Positions 1 to 9,840 of a DNA stretch of 64,000 nucleotides are shown here, piece after piece. Numbering within the stretch: position 1 is the first letter of the stretch; each line of letters opens with the position of its first letter. A program made the position numbers and the translations under genes. The notes beneath the pieces were generated by a model. The model did no database searches. It was not told the origin of the DNA and saw nothing but the letters and a program-made list of their open reading frames with translations. This DNA is from Leptolinea sp. UBA4782 (GTDB lineage Bacteria > Chloroflexota > Anaerolineae > Anaerolineales > Anaerolineaceae), in NCBI GenBank assembly GCA_002403095.1, contig DHHC01000003.1:1-64000 (forward strand), in the 5' to 3' direction.

Positions 1-933
1 CCCCCCCTGGAAAACCCGGTCACCCCAATACTGGTACATTTCCTCGCGCATAGCAACCGCGCCAAGGGGAGCATACCCTGAGGTCAATCCCTTTGCCATG
101 GTCATCATGTCCGGAACTACACCCCAGTGTTCAACCGCAAACCATTTCCCGGTACGCCCGAAGCCGCTCATCACCTCATCCATAACCATCAGGATGTTGT
201 ATTTGGTACATAACTCGCGCACACCCTGCAGGTACCCCCTGGGAGGAATGATAATACCGTTGGTGCCTGTCACTGTCTCCAGCAACACGGCTGCTATTGA
301 CTGCGGGCCTTCATATAATATAATTTCTTCAAGGTGGTTCAGGTAATCCCGGCTGAGTGTGTCTTCATCGACATCCGGCTGGTTGCGGTGGAAAGTGGAA
401 CGGTACCCGTATGGATCCAGGAAGTGCACCACACCTGGCATGACATTCGGTTCCCAGGCAACCCGGCGCGGATCGCCGGTGAGTGCAGCTGCGCCCAGGG
501 TTGCACCGTGGTAGGAGCGGTAACGTGTCAGGATCTTGTGTTTGCCGGTGAATTGGCGGGCAAGTTTGACAGCGTTCTCATTGGCATCCCCGCCTCCCAG
601 TGTGTAAAGGAAATGGTTGAATTGCTCATGTGTGATATCAGCCAGCAATTTTCCAAGGTATGCCCTCGGCCGGCTGGTAAGATGCGGACCGGCAGCGGGT
701 AATTCACGAACCTGTTCGATGATGGCTTCTTCCACCCGCTTATCGCCATGCCCGATGTTCACGTTCATGACCATGGAATTAAAGTCAAGATAACGCTTCC
801 CGTTTACATCCCAAAAGTACACCCCTTCGGCTCTCTTTAAAGGTATGGGGTCAACTTTGGATTGGGCAGCCCAGGTCCAGAAATTGTGTTTCAAGGAAAG
901 CGGGAGTATTTCCTCATCCGGTAAATCGTACAT
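1..933 (-). CDS. class III aminotransferase (3' end cut by window)
   Basis: PLP-dependent class III (omega-amino-acid type) aminotransferase. The frame stays open from an ATG at 933 to base 1, so 311 N-terminal residues are present and the C-terminus lies outside the window. A GGAGG lies 9 bases before the ATG. Family features visible: the MDEVMSGFGRTGKW block that holds the cofactor Asp, and the Schiff-base lysine at about residue 281 in MAKGLTSGYAPLGA. Such enzymes move an amino group from an omega-amino acid or polyamine-type donor to pyruvate or 2-oxoglutarate in the cytoplasm. The exact substrate cannot be read from the sequence. The cyclase gene behind it runs on the same strand, with a 50-base gap. 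Confidence 0.88.
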   Translation of the reverse strand, partial: MYDLPDEEILPLSLKHNFWTWAAQSKVDPIPLKRAEGVYFWDVNGKRYLDFNSMVMNVNIGHGDKRVEEAIIEQVRELPAAGPHLTSRPRAYLGKLLADITHEQFNHFLYTLGGGDANENAVKLARQFTGKHKILTRYRSYHGATLGAAALTGDPRRVAWEPNVMPGVVHFLDPYGYRSTFHRNQPDVDEDTLSRDYLNHLEEIILYEGPQSIAAVLLETVTGTNGIIIPPRGYLQGVRELCTKYNILMVMDEVMSGFGRTGKWFAVEHWGVVPDMMTMAKGLTSGYAPLGAVAMREEMYQYWGDRVFQGG

Positions 934-982
934 AATGTTTCCCTCCAGGGCAGGTCATAATTTGAATTATAGCCTTTCCCGG

Positions 983-1621
983 TTATTCTCTGATAAGGAT
1001 GACCCTGGCTGGCGCGCCATCTGTCTCAGCCAGTTTTAAAGGCAGGCAGTAAAGCTCGTACCGCCCTGGCTGGACAGCTCGTAAATCCAGCCCTTCGATC
1101 ACAACCATGCCTGCCCTGAGCAGAACCTGGTGGGTAAGTTTTCCCTCTTTAAATGGCGCAATTGAAAGGTAATCGATCCCCACCAGCTGAATACCCAAGT
1201 CCACCAGGTATTGCGCTGCTTCCGGCGAAAGGGCGGCAAAATCCTGTTGAAAACCGTCTTCGATGCGTTCCCAATACCCCGAATTCCGGGTTTTCAGCAG
1301 CAGCCGGTCGGTTCCCCTGGGAATTCCAGCCTGCTGGAGGTCACTGACTTCAATATCTTCACCTTTTACTTCCACAAATACAACCTGCGCATGTCCAGTC
1401 AGCAGGTTCAGGTCAAGATGTTCAACCGTTTTTGCCCCCTCTACGAAATGATACGGAGCATCCACATGTGTACCGGTATGCACCCCGATTGCCATACGCG
1501 AAATATTGGCATCAGCCCCATCTTCAATCCTGGAAAACCGCTCCAGTACGACCTTTGGGTCTCCCGGCCAGGTTGGCAGCCCCGGGCTGATGGTGAGTGT
1601 TGCATCAAATATCTCTCGCAT
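983..1621 (-). CDS. cyclase family protein (kynurenine-formamidase-like metal hydrolase)
   Basis: 212-residue putative cyclase/formamidase. The N-terminus has LPTWPGDP, followed by the signature HTGTHVDAPYHF, whose His and Asp residues bind the divalent metal in this family. A downstream VGIDYLSIAP block is also typical. Members hydrolyse formamides or cyclic amides, such as N-formylkynurenine; the true substrate is unknown here. I chose the ATG at 1621 because GGAGG lies just upstream. An ATG 7 codons further out (1642) has no comparable ribosome site. It is on the same strand as the aminotransferase downstream of it, so the two may be co-transcribed in amino-acid catabolism (inference). Confidence 0.8.
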   Translation of the reverse strand: MREIFDATLTISPGLPTWPGDPKVVLERFSRIEDGADANISRMAIGVHTGTHVDAPYHFVEGAKTVEHLDLNLLTGHAQVVFVEVKGEDIEVSDLQQAGIPRGTDRLLLKTRNSGYWERIEDGFQQDFAALSPEAAQYLVDLGIQLVGIDYLSIAPFKEGKLTHQVLLRAGMVVIEGLDLRAVQPGRYELYCLPLKLAETDGAPARVILIRE

Positions 1622-1852
1622 GGTACCTCCAGGCACAAGCATAACGGATAAATATAAGAGGTGTATATGAATAAGCAGGTTTTGAACACCAGCCAGGTCA
1701 TTGCAGCCAGTGGCTCTCTCTCGAATGCCTGCCCTGGCTGTATTATACTTTACCCATCCGGGTGCCGATTTCCTTAACCTGATAGTTTATGAGAGGGTAC
1801 CCATCTATAATGGCTGGTAGGAAGAAAAGCCAGCGGCCTGAGAGGTACGTGA

Positions 1853-3010
1853 ATGAGACCTGTAGCAGTAATTGGAATTGGGCAAGTAAAAATTGATGAA
1901 CACTGGGACCTTTCGCTGAAGGAACTTGCCGGCAATGCGGTTTTTGCAGCCATGCAGGATGCCGGAAGGGCGCGTGTTGATTCGCTGTTTGTCGGCAACA
2001 TGATGTCAGGTTCCGCCAACCGGCAGCAGCACCTGGGCAGCTACATCGCCGACTGGGTCGGCTTGCGCATGCATGAAGCCATCCGGATCGAGGCAGCCTG
2101 CAGTTCCGGTGCGGCTGCTTTCCGCTCAGCAGTGATGGCCGTTGCCTCGGGACAACTGGATTCCGCCCTGGCTGTCGGGGTGGAAAAGATGACCGATTCA
2201 CCCATCGCCGAGATCACTACCGAGCTGGCTACCGCAGCCGATGCGGATTATGAATCCGATATGGGAACCTCATTCGTGGCGCTTAATGCGCTGGTAATGC
2301 AGCGCTACATTTACGAATACGGTTGGAAACACGCCGATTTTGCCAACTTTTCGATAAATGCTCATGCCAATGGTGTCTATAATCCGTTTGCCCGTTTTAA
2401 CAGCCCCATTACCCTGGATGCCTTTGAAAAAGCGCATGTGGTGGCAGACCCCATCAACATATTGGATGCATCTCCAGTTGGAGACGGTGCTGCAGCGGCA
2501 GTAATTGTACCGCTCGAGGAAGCTCGTTCTTTGAACCATACCTGCATCCGGGTAGCCGGTTCCGGGGCAGCAACAGACACGATTGCCATCCACAACCGTT
2601 CCAACCCGCTCTGGCTAAAAGCAGCTGAACTTTCCTCCAAGCAGGCTTACAACCAGGCAGGGTTATCCCCTGTTGAGATCGACCTGTTCGAAGCCCATGA
2701 TGCCTTTACGATCATGGCAACCTTATCGCTCGAAGCCTGCGGATTTGCCGAACCCGGGCAAGGTCCGCGCCTGGCAATAGAAAACCAGATCATTCCTGCG
2801 GGCCGGATACCTATATCAACCCGCGGCGGGCTGAAAGCCCGCGGACACCCGGTCGGGGCGACTGGAATGTATCAGATCGTGGAAGTGGTGCAGCAACTGC
2901 GGCATGAGGCGGGTGAAACACAGGTTCCGGATGCTCGTGTGGGCATGGCTCAGAACATCGGCGGCAGTGGTTCAAACATCATCACCCATATCCTGGTCCG
3001 CGAAGATTGA
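1853..3010 (+). CDS. thiolase family protein (SCPx/archaeal-type acetyl-CoA acetyltransferase)
   Basis: 385-residue thiolase-fold enzyme. The nucleophilic Cys is at residue 83 (EAACSSGAAA), a HDAF block replaces the usual NEAF, and the catalytic His is at about residue 332 in KARGHPVGATG. The C-terminus has the QNIGGSGSN block, typical of SCP2/archaeal thiolases rather than of biosynthetic PhaA/AtoB types. Archaeal homologues supply acetoacetyl-CoA for the mevalonate pathway together with HMG-CoA synthase and a DUF35 protein. Neither partner is next to it here, so a fatty-acid role is also possible. AGAGGT lies 7 bases before the ATG, and a TATAAT at 1806-1811 may be its -10 box. Confidence 0.85.
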   Translation: MRPVAVIGIGQVKIDEHWDLSLKELAGNAVFAAMQDAGRARVDSLFVGNMMSGSANRQQHLGSYIADWVGLRMHEAIRIEAACSSGAAAFRSAVMAVASGQLDSALAVGVEKMTDSPIAEITTELATAADADYESDMGTSFVALNALVMQRYIYEYGWKHADFANFSINAHANGVYNPFARFNSPITLDAFEKAHVVADPINILDASPVGDGAAAAVIVPLEEARSLNHTCIRVAGSGAATDTIAIHNRSNPLWLKAAELSSKQAYNQAGLSPVEIDLFEAHDAFTIMATLSLEACGFAEPGQGPRLAIENQIIPAGRIPISTRGGLKARGHPVGATGMYQIVEVVQQLRHEAGETQVPDARVGMAQNIGGSGSNIITHILVRED

Positions 3011-3876
3011 ACAGCGCTTACCCGCTCACAGCCATCATCAGGCAATACCGCGCAGAAACCTTCTGCATTTCCCCTGCGCTTCAAATCCGCTCACAAAATG
3101 AGGCGGTTACATTCATTAACAACAGGGGGTTTGTATACTTTTGGCCGATTAAGGGTATCACCCTGCCCAACCTGTGGGCAGCTGCAGCCGGTGACCGGCC
3201 GATAGCGGATGAACATGACGACCCGGGGCACATCACCTGGAACTGGAAAGACAACCTGCTGGGTAGAAAGAAGGTATATTATGCCCGTATCCTGCGCCGT
3301 AAAAACACTTTTGTCTCTCTCGAAATGCTGCCGTACTTTTACAGCCTTTCACCCAATTACGGCGATTGGGAAGCAGATTACCTGGAGCAGTACCAGCAAG
3401 GAAAGATGACAGCTGCTGCCAAGTCAATTTATGAGGCTTTGCTGCGGGAAGGTCCGCTCAATACCATCATGCTGCGCAAAGCCAGCCGGCTGACAGGTGA
3501 AGCGGCAGCCGGGTTATTTGCCAGGGCGCTGGATGACCTGATGATCGAGTTCAAGATCCTGCCTGTTGCTGTCAGTGATGCCGGAGCCTGGCACTATTGC
3601 CACGTGTATGACATCACCCCCCGTTTCTACCCGGACCTGCAGGAAAGAAGCCGCCCGGTCGATGAAAAAGAAGCCCGCATGATGATCCTGCGCAAATATT
3701 TTGACTCCGTCGGTGCAGCTTCAAACCACGAAGTCCAGCGGCTTTTCGGCTGGCTGCCGGAAATTATAGCAGAAACCCTGGATACTCTTACTATTGCAGG
3801 TGACCTGACCCAGTATAATGACCTTGAATTTGACCGCGACCCGGTCTGGGTGATAACCAAACTGCTTCATTCTTGA
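3007..3876 (+). CDS. AlkZ-related winged-helix protein
   Basis: 289 residues if the TTG at 3007, overlapping the thiolase stop, is used. The conserved part begins near residue 30 (FINNRGFVYFWPIKG), so the true start may be internal. It resembles AlkZ-related proteins, relatives of the HTH_42/AlkZ (YcaQ) DNA glycosylases that excise alkylated bases or unhook crosslinks. Blocks seen include DEHDDPGHITWNWKD, a helical middle (EALLREGPLNTIMLRKASRLTG) and a C-terminal VGAASNHEVQRLFGW. No catalytic motif could be confirmed, so glycosylase activity is unproven. No signal peptide or membrane segment is seen. Confidence 0.6.
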   Translation: MNSAYPLTAIIRQYRAETFCISPALQIRSQNEAVTFINNRGFVYFWPIKGITLPNLWAAAAGDRPIADEHDDPGHITWNWKDNLLGRKKVYYARILRRKNTFVSLEMLPYFYSLSPNYGDWEADYLEQYQQGKMTAAAKSIYEALLREGPLNTIMLRKASRLTGEAAAGLFARALDDLMIEFKILPVAVSDAGAWHYCHVYDITPRFYPDLQERSRPVDEKEARMMILRKYFDSVGAASNHEVQRLFGWLPEIIAETLDTLTIAGDLTQYNDLEFDRDPVWVITKLLHS

Positions 3877-3937
3877 GATTTGCCAGAACGCCTGGCGGGT
3901 ATAATTAATAGAAACAACCTTTTTCCAGGAGATTTCC

Positions 3938-6900
3938 ATGGAATTCCATATTTCACGCCAGGCAAGAGACCGCTACCAGTTCGACCAGTCGATCTTCTCG
4001 TTTAATGGGAATGCCATCCTGGCAGACTTCCATGCTGCCCGGTTGTTTGCCCAGAAAATGAACCAGAAACGTGACCTGACTGCCTTCCCTGAGCAGTCTA
4101 TAAAAGCCGGCCAGATCAATGCCATGGGATTAATGGATGAGATTTTCCACCTGGTATTTATGTTGTACCGCAGGCAGCACGACCCAAACTTGTTTGAATC
4201 GGCACATTCCTGGTTGGTTGAAACTCTTGGCGCTGATGACTTGGAGAGGCTGCTGGTTGATTTTGCCACCCTTTTCCCGCCCATGCCTGTCTACCAGGGA
4301 CTGCAAACCGCCAGGGAGTACCTGGATAGCACTGAGAATGGGGTGCCTAACCGTTTTACCATCATTGAAGAGCTGGTCATCCTTTGGGTGACCAACAAGA
4401 ATCCCGCCCTGTCCCCTTATGAGGAGTTATTCAGCGACCAGGACATCCAGCCTCAGCGGGTATATGCCAAAGCCATGTCTGCCTTGCAGCAATTCTTCGC
4501 CGAACGCCCGCCCTTCGGGCCGGAGAACAAATCCCTGATCGAGATGCTGCGGGCTCCTGCCATTGCAGTCCCATATTCCATCACCGGCCAACTGGAATAC
4601 ATCCGCACCCGCTGGTCTGCCCTGCTTGGAAAATATCTCTACCGCTTGCTTTCCTCCCTGGACCTGATTAAAGAAGAAGAAAAGATCGATTTCATGGCAG
4701 CCGGGTTCGGCCCCGGCCCGGTTTCTATCCCGGTTTATGACCGCAGCCTGACGGAACTGGAAGGTGAAAGGTTCAGCCCCGACCGGGAATGGATGCCACG
4801 CCTGGTATTGATCGCTAAAAACTCCTATGTCTGGCTTGACCAGTTGAGCAAGAAATACCAGTACAACATCACCAGGCTGGACCAGATCCCCGACAGCGAA
4901 CTTGATGAAATGGCAGCCTGGGGCATGACCGGGTTGTGGCTGATAGGCCTTTGGGAGCGCAGCCGGGCTTCAGCAGTTATTAAGAAAATGTGCGGCAATC
5001 CCGAAGCGGTTGCGTCAGCGTATTCGCTCTTTGATTACCGCATCGCTGATGACCTTGGTGGGGAAGAAGCCTACCAGAACCTGCGCCAGCGTGCCTGGCA
5101 GCGCGGCATCCGCCTGGCAAGTGACATGGTACCCAACCACATGGGTATCGATTCGCCCTGGGTAGTTGAACATCCCGAATGGTTTATCAGCCTGGACTAC
5201 CCGCCTTTCCCGGCATATTCTTTCAACGGCCCCAACCTGTCACAGGATGGAAGGGCCGGCATTTATATCGAAGACCACTATTTCAGCCGCAGTGATGCAT
5301 CCGTTGTCTTCAAACGGGTTGACCACCAGAACGGAAATGTGAGCTATATCTACCATGGGAATGACGGCACCAGCATGCCGTGGAACGATACTGCCCAGTT
5401 GAATTACCTCAATCCCCAGGTGCGTGAACAGGTCATTCAAACCATCCTGCAGGTTGCCAGGCGGTTCCCGGTTATCCGCTTTGATGCCGCCATGACGCTT
5501 GCCAAGCGCCATTACCAGCGGTTATGGTTCCCAGAACCAGGCAGCGGGGGCGATATTCCCACCCGGGCAGAACACGGCATGACCAAAACAGATTTTGACC
5601 GGGCTTTTCCAGTTGAATTCTGGCGCGAGGTGGTTGACCGAGTGGCTGCAGAGGTGCCCGACACCCTCTTGCTGGCGGAGGCTTTCTGGCTGATGGAAGG
5701 CTATTTTGTGCGCACCCTGGGCATGCACCGGGTCTATAACAGCGCCTTCATGAACCTGCTGCGCAACGAGGACAATGCCAAATACCGCACACTGATGAAA
5801 AATACGCTGGAATTTGACCCCGAAATCCTCAAGCGCTACGTCAATTTTATGAACAATCCCGACGAGCGTACGGCTTTGGACCAGTTCGGCAAGGGTGATA
5901 AGTACTTCGGCATCTGCACCCTGATGGCAACCATGCCCGGGCTGCCCATGTTCGGACACGGGCAGGTCCAGGGTTTCACGGAAAAATACGGCATGGAATA
6001 CCGCCGCGCATATTACGAGGAATACCCCGACCAGGACCTGGTCGAGCGCCACAGGCGCGAGGTTTTCACGCTGCTGCATCGCAGGGATATCTTCGCGGGA
6101 GTCGATAACTTTTTGCTGTATGACTTTTTCACCGCCGATGGCTGGGTGGATGAAAATGTCTTTGCTTATAGCAACAGTAACGGCAATGAACATGGCCTGG
6201 TGGTGTATAACAACCGGTTCTCTTCAACCCGCGGCTGGATCAGGCAATCAGCTGCCTTTGTAGATAAAGCCAACCCGGCTGCCGGTTTAAAGCAGAAGAC
6301 CCTGGCGGAAGGGCTGCGGCTGTCGCCGGGGGAGAACACGTATCTGGTCTTCAGGGAACATAACAGTGGGCTGCAGTTCATCCGCCCAGTGAATGAAGTG
6401 ATAGAAAAAGGAGTATTCCTGGCACTTGATGCTTATAAAACTCTGGTCTTTATGGACTTCCAGGTCGTCGAGGATGACAACTCCCATACCTACCGCCAGC
6501 TGTATGAATGGCTGCAAGGCAGCGGCATTCCCAGCCTGCAGGAAGCCATGCAGGAACTGGTTATGCAGCCAGTTTCAATGGCGATTAAACAGATCCTTAA
6601 TCCCGGGTATTTCTTGTATCTCGACTCTATCCGCATCCGGCCTGTCGGCGCAAGCCTGCCGGAGCACCTATTGCCTGAAGCGCAGGAGAAGGTCGCTGCC
6701 CTGCTGGATGGTATCCAAACAGTTACCGGGCAGGCTGAAAACAGGGATAAGATTATCAGCAGCACACTAGCTGAGCTGGAATTACTGCTCGACCCTGACC
6801 TTGCCGCCCTTAAGAAATTGGCTGCCGGCAGCGCAACCTTGAAAAAATCTATTGAGCTGACCTTAACCAATCTGAACCGCTATTCCCAGCCTTTCATCAC

Positions 6901-7426
6901 CTTGTGGAGCATCGCTTTTCTGCACCAGCTGGGAAAAACGTTTGGGAACGAAGGCTGGGAGGAAAGGACGCGCAGCTGGCTGGATGAATGGCGCCTGACA
7001 CGGGTGCTGGATGAACTTCATCATCAGCTGGGTTTGGATACCGGTAGCAGCCAGCGTAAACTCTGTTTGCTTCGTATCCTCGTTTCGCAACAGTCCTGGC
7101 ACATAGGTATTGCTGGCAAGACTGCAGGAAACCTGCTGCAGGATTGGCTGGAGGATGAGCAGATCCAACGCTTCATCCAGGTGAACCGCCATAATGACAT
7201 CCTGTGGTTCAACCAGGAATCATTTGAAGAACTGGTCTGGTGGATGAAGGTCACCACCTGGCTGCAGGTAAATACGGATGCAGCAACCAGCCGCACGCAA
7301 AAGGTCGAGCAACTGCTGGCAGTGGAAGAAGTAACAGGTCAGATGCTGGTTGCGATGCGCAAGTCAGAATTCAGGCTGGCAAAACTGGTCGAGTTACTAA
7401 ACGAGCCTGGAGAGGATCAACCCTGA
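3938..7426 (+). CDS. giant alpha-amylase family (GH13-like) protein
   Basis: 1,162 residues, about twice the usual GH13 length. Residues 1 to about 280 form an uncharacterised helical region; the (beta/alpha)8 domain occupies roughly 285-760. GH13 landmarks: region I MVPNHMG near 397, nucleophile Asp516 in IRFDAAM, acid/base Glu581 in LLLAEAFW. Region IV reads NNPDE (Asp about 642) instead of the usual NHD. Residues about 800-1162 are helix-rich with no recognised domain. No signal peptide is seen, so it probably acts on cytoplasmic glucan. The ATG is preceded by CCAGGAGATTTCC. It converges on the GH57 gene with a 10-base overlap of the 3' ends, suggesting a shared role in alpha-glucan metabolism. 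Reaction specificity cannot be inferred. Confidence 0.82.
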   Translation: MEFHISRQARDRYQFDQSIFSFNGNAILADFHAARLFAQKMNQKRDLTAFPEQSIKAGQINAMGLMDEIFHLVFMLYRRQHDPNLFESAHSWLVETLGADDLERLLVDFATLFPPMPVYQGLQTAREYLDSTENGVPNRFTIIEELVILWVTNKNPALSPYEELFSDQDIQPQRVYAKAMSALQQFFAERPPFGPENKSLIEMLRAPAIAVPYSITGQLEYIRTRWSALLGKYLYRLLSSLDLIKEEEKIDFMAAGFGPGPVSIPVYDRSLTELEGERFSPDREWMPRLVLIAKNSYVWLDQLSKKYQYNITRLDQIPDSELDEMAAWGMTGLWLIGLWERSRASAVIKKMCGNPEAVASAYSLFDYRIADDLGGEEAYQNLRQRAWQRGIRLASDMVPNHMGIDSPWVVEHPEWFISLDYPPFPAYSFNGPNLSQDGRAGIYIEDHYFSRSDASVVFKRVDHQNGNVSYIYHGNDGTSMPWNDTAQLNYLNPQVREQVIQTILQVARRFPVIRFDAAMTLAKRHYQRLWFPEPGSGGDIPTRAEHGMTKTDFDRAFPVEFWREVVDRVAAEVPDTLLLAEAFWLMEGYFVRTLGMHRVYNSAFMNLLRNEDNAKYRTLMKNTLEFDPEILKRYVNFMNNPDERTALDQFGKGDKYFGICTLMATMPGLPMFGHGQVQGFTEKYGMEYRRAYYEEYPDQDLVERHRREVFTLLHRRDIFAGVDNFLLYDFFTADGWVDENVFAYSNSNGNEHGLVVYNNRFSSTRGWIRQSAAFVDKANPAAGLKQKTLAEGLRLSPGENTYLVFREHNSGLQFIRPVNEVIEKGVFLALDAYKTLVFMDFQVVEDDNSHTYRQLYEWLQGSGIPSLQEAMQELVMQPVSMAIKQILNPGYFLYLDSIRIRPVGASLPEHLLPEAQEKVAALLDGIQTVTGQAENRDKIISSTLAELELLLDPDLAALKKLAAGSATLKKSIELTLTNLNRYSQPFITLWSIAFLHQLGKTFGNEGWEERTRSWLDEWRLTRVLDELHHQLGLDTGSSQRKLCLLRILVSQQSWHIGIAGKTAGNLLQDWLEDEQIQRFIQVNRHNDILWFNQESFEELVWWMKVTTWLQVNTDAATSRTQKVEQLLAVEEVTGQMLVAMRKSEFRLAKLVELLNEPGEDQP

Positions 7427-8829
7427 GCTGACCTGGCACGCTCAAGGTTATGCTGAAAAACAACATCTGCGCTTAAGCCTGAGCGCCAGCTTTTTACCAT
7501 GCGTAAATCGGCTTTTGCCTTACCGGAAAGATCAACCCCGCTGGCAAGGTAAGTCAACCAGGCAGCCTGTGCAGCGTAGGCCACATTGTTGCGCGGTTCA
7601 ATCCGGTCAAAATCATCAAAAAACCAGCCGCACGAAGTAAACATGCGCTGCCTTTCCAGCTGGGCGCGCAGCAGCAAGGCAATCTGGCGCTGTAGTTCAG
7701 GGGTCAGCGGTTTGGATATTTTCCCCGAGATATATTCCTCAACAGTGATATGCCCGCAAATCACATGAATGTAGTCATGCCTCAATTCCCACGGGTCCGA
7801 AAGGTATTTGCCTGTTGCCAGCAGGTACTGCTCATCGACAGCCTGGGCAAGTTTGGTCAATGCTTTTCTTAATGGGGCTTTCCATTCAGCATGCGGTGTG
7901 CAATCACATTGTTCTTTCCAGCGCTTGACCCCATGGTGGCAGCTCCAGGAGGTATTCTCACGGATGCGGATCTCGCTGGCAGCCGGGTATTCTTTAATCC
8001 AGATACCCGGGAAAGTGGCGATGAACGGCTGTTTTTCAATGGCGCCATTTACCAGGCGGTTTAAGAATTTATCCCGGAAAGCTTGGTGATGACCGTAAAC
8101 TTCCCCATCAGAAGCGATCACGTAAATCTCTGGGTTGCTCCCCTGTTTCTTCCCCTGCCGGAAACGCGGTGCGAGCCTGGTCTGGACAAAAACGTCTGCA
8201 TTGGCTGTGGCATCCGGATGGAAACTGACATCATCGGATAATGGCCTGTCGTAAAAGAATACGGTAATATATTTATTGTTGCCCAGGTTCACCTTATATG
8301 GTTTTGAGTGATCAAGGGCAGTTGTGTCAGCCTGCCAGGGCGCCAGGATAGTGAACTCGATCCCGTTATCAACGGCGATTTCCAGGGTCTCCAGGTCTAC
8401 TGCTGTTTCCGGCAGCCAGATCCCTGCCGGCTTATGGGAAAAGGTATCTTCAAAATCAACAATTCCCCAGCGTATCTGGGTGATCTTTTCCTCGCGGGTA
8501 GATAGGGGTAAGATCGTGTGGGAATAGGATTGCGCCATGGCATTTCCTACACCAAAATGCTGGAAGTTACGCTGATCCTGCTCGATAATGCTGGCCAGGG
8601 TCTCCCTGTCATACTCCCGCATCCATTCCACTAAAGTGGGACCCAGGTCAAAGCTGATATGCTCAAAGTTGCCCAGCTCAGCGTTTGGCTTGTAACACTG
8701 GGAGTGAATACGCTCATTCCAGTTACGGTATGGGCTGGCACCTGGTTCCAGCGGAATTTCACCGCTGATGGGATCTTCCCTCGGTGGTTGGTAGAAGTGG
8801 CCGTGCACGCTGAATGCTTTTTCAATCAT
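7417..8829 (-). CDS. glycoside hydrolase family 57 protein
   Basis: 470-residue GH57-type enzyme (4-alpha-glucanotransferase/amylase/branching family, DUF3536-like). The N-terminal HGHFYQPPRED is the GH57 entry motif. The retaining nucleophile is Glu141 in GIWLPETAVD, and the likely acid/base is Asp241 in IASDGEVYGHH. No signal peptide is present, so it is probably cytoplasmic. The start overlaps the stop of the NAD-binding gene upstream by 4 bases (ATGA), so the two are translationally coupled. Its 3' end overlaps that of the giant GH13 gene on the other strand. Confidence 0.87.
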   Translation of the reverse strand: MIEKAFSVHGHFYQPPREDPISGEIPLEPGASPYRNWNERIHSQCYKPNAELGNFEHISFDLGPTLVEWMREYDRETLASIIEQDQRNFQHFGVGNAMAQSYSHTILPLSTREEKITQIRWGIVDFEDTFSHKPAGIWLPETAVDLETLEIAVDNGIEFTILAPWQADTTALDHSKPYKVNLGNNKYITVFFYDRPLSDDVSFHPDATANADVFVQTRLAPRFRQGKKQGSNPEIYVIASDGEVYGHHQAFRDKFLNRLVNGAIEKQPFIATFPGIWIKEYPAASEIRIRENTSWSCHHGVKRWKEQCDCTPHAEWKAPLRKALTKLAQAVDEQYLLATGKYLSDPWELRHDYIHVICGHITVEEYISGKISKPLTPELQRQIALLLRAQLERQRMFTSCGWFFDDFDRIEPRNNVAYAAQAAWLTYLASGVDLSGKAKADLRMVKSWRSGLSADVVFQHNLERARSAQG

Positions 8830-9740
8830 AGGTTTTTTCTTCGTTTCTGGGTGGGATGGAGGTAATCAAGATGCTGGGTAAACCGGGATGGAAGCAGGCC
8901 AAACTCCCTGGCAATAGAATCAACCGGGCAGGTACGGTCGGCTGCCAGGAGATCCAGCCAGTGGCTGGAGACAGGGAATCGCGGGTTGCCCTGCTCAAAG
9001 ATCAGCCAGAGGGAACGTAAAACAGAGGGATGGATGGAGATGTACCTGCGAGTGATCCCCAGCTTTTCAGACAGGATATCCAGCACCTTGCGGAAGGAGA
9101 GGTATTCGGGTCCGCCGACTGTGTAAATACGGTATTCATCTTCCGGTGTATCCATGGCGGACAGGATGCAGGTAACCACATCCTCGATCCAGATCGGCTG
9201 AAGCATACTCCCGCCATCACCTGGGAGCAGGACAATGCCTGGTGCTGTTTGCAGCAGGCGGCTAAAGGAAGTGGTGAAATGATCGCCTTCACCAAAAATC
9301 GCAGTCGAACGGATCACAGCATAGGAGATCCCGCTCTGCTGGATCAAGCCTTCTGCGATCCCTTTCACCTTCAGAATCGAATATGCCGATCCCCGGTCAG
9401 CTCCGACATGGCTCAAGTAAAAAAGCCTTCTCACACCGGCTTGCACTGCCGCAGTAGCTACCCGCCTGGTGCCCTGTATATCCACTTCTTCAATATCTAC
9501 CCTTGAGCCTGCTCTTTCCGCACTGGCGAGATGAACAACCTGCTGGACGCCCTTCATAGCCGCCCGCAACCCCCGCTCATCCTGAAGGCTGCAGACAACC
9601 ACTTCAACGGCTGTATCCTTCGGCAGGTTTGGGGTCTTTTTTGCAGGCCGCACCAGGATGCGGACTTTTTTTTGCTGCTTTAACAAATGCTGGACAAGGT
9701 TTCTCCCCACAAAACCAGTGCCGCCAGTAACCAGGATCAT
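8826..9740 (-). CDS. NAD(P)-binding protein, NDUFA9/atypical SDR type
   Basis: 304-residue Rossmann protein. The dinucleotide motif TGGTGFVGRNL is at residues 5-15. The extended-SDR tail lacks a clear YxxxK; the equivalent stretch reads YSILKVKGIAE. This pattern fits the atypical-SDR group that includes complex I NDUFA9 and nucleoside-diphosphate-sugar epimerase-like proteins, often redox sensors or chaperones rather than classical dehydrogenases. It is first in a two-gene operon with the GH57 enzyme. A sugar-nucleotide role is possible from the neighbour but is not shown by the sequence. Confidence 0.78.
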   Translation of the reverse strand: MILVTGGTGFVGRNLVQHLLKQQKKVRILVRPAKKTPNLPKDTAVEVVVCSLQDERGLRAAMKGVQQVVHLASAERAGSRVDIEEVDIQGTRRVATAAVQAGVRRLFYLSHVGADRGSAYSILKVKGIAEGLIQQSGISYAVIRSTAIFGEGDHFTTSFSRLLQTAPGIVLLPGDGGSMLQPIWIEDVVTCILSAMDTPEDEYRIYTVGGPEYLSFRKVLDILSEKLGITRRYISIHPSVLRSLWLIFEQGNPRFPVSSHWLDLLAADRTCPVDSIAREFGLLPSRFTQHLDYLHPTQKRRKNL

Positions 9741-9840
9741 GCATCAGATTATAGCAGAGCAAAGCACCTGCTGGTTGGCATATATCTTGTAACTAACTGG
9801 GTATGCTTGGCAAAAGTTAAGGTGAACTCGAGGGATTTCC

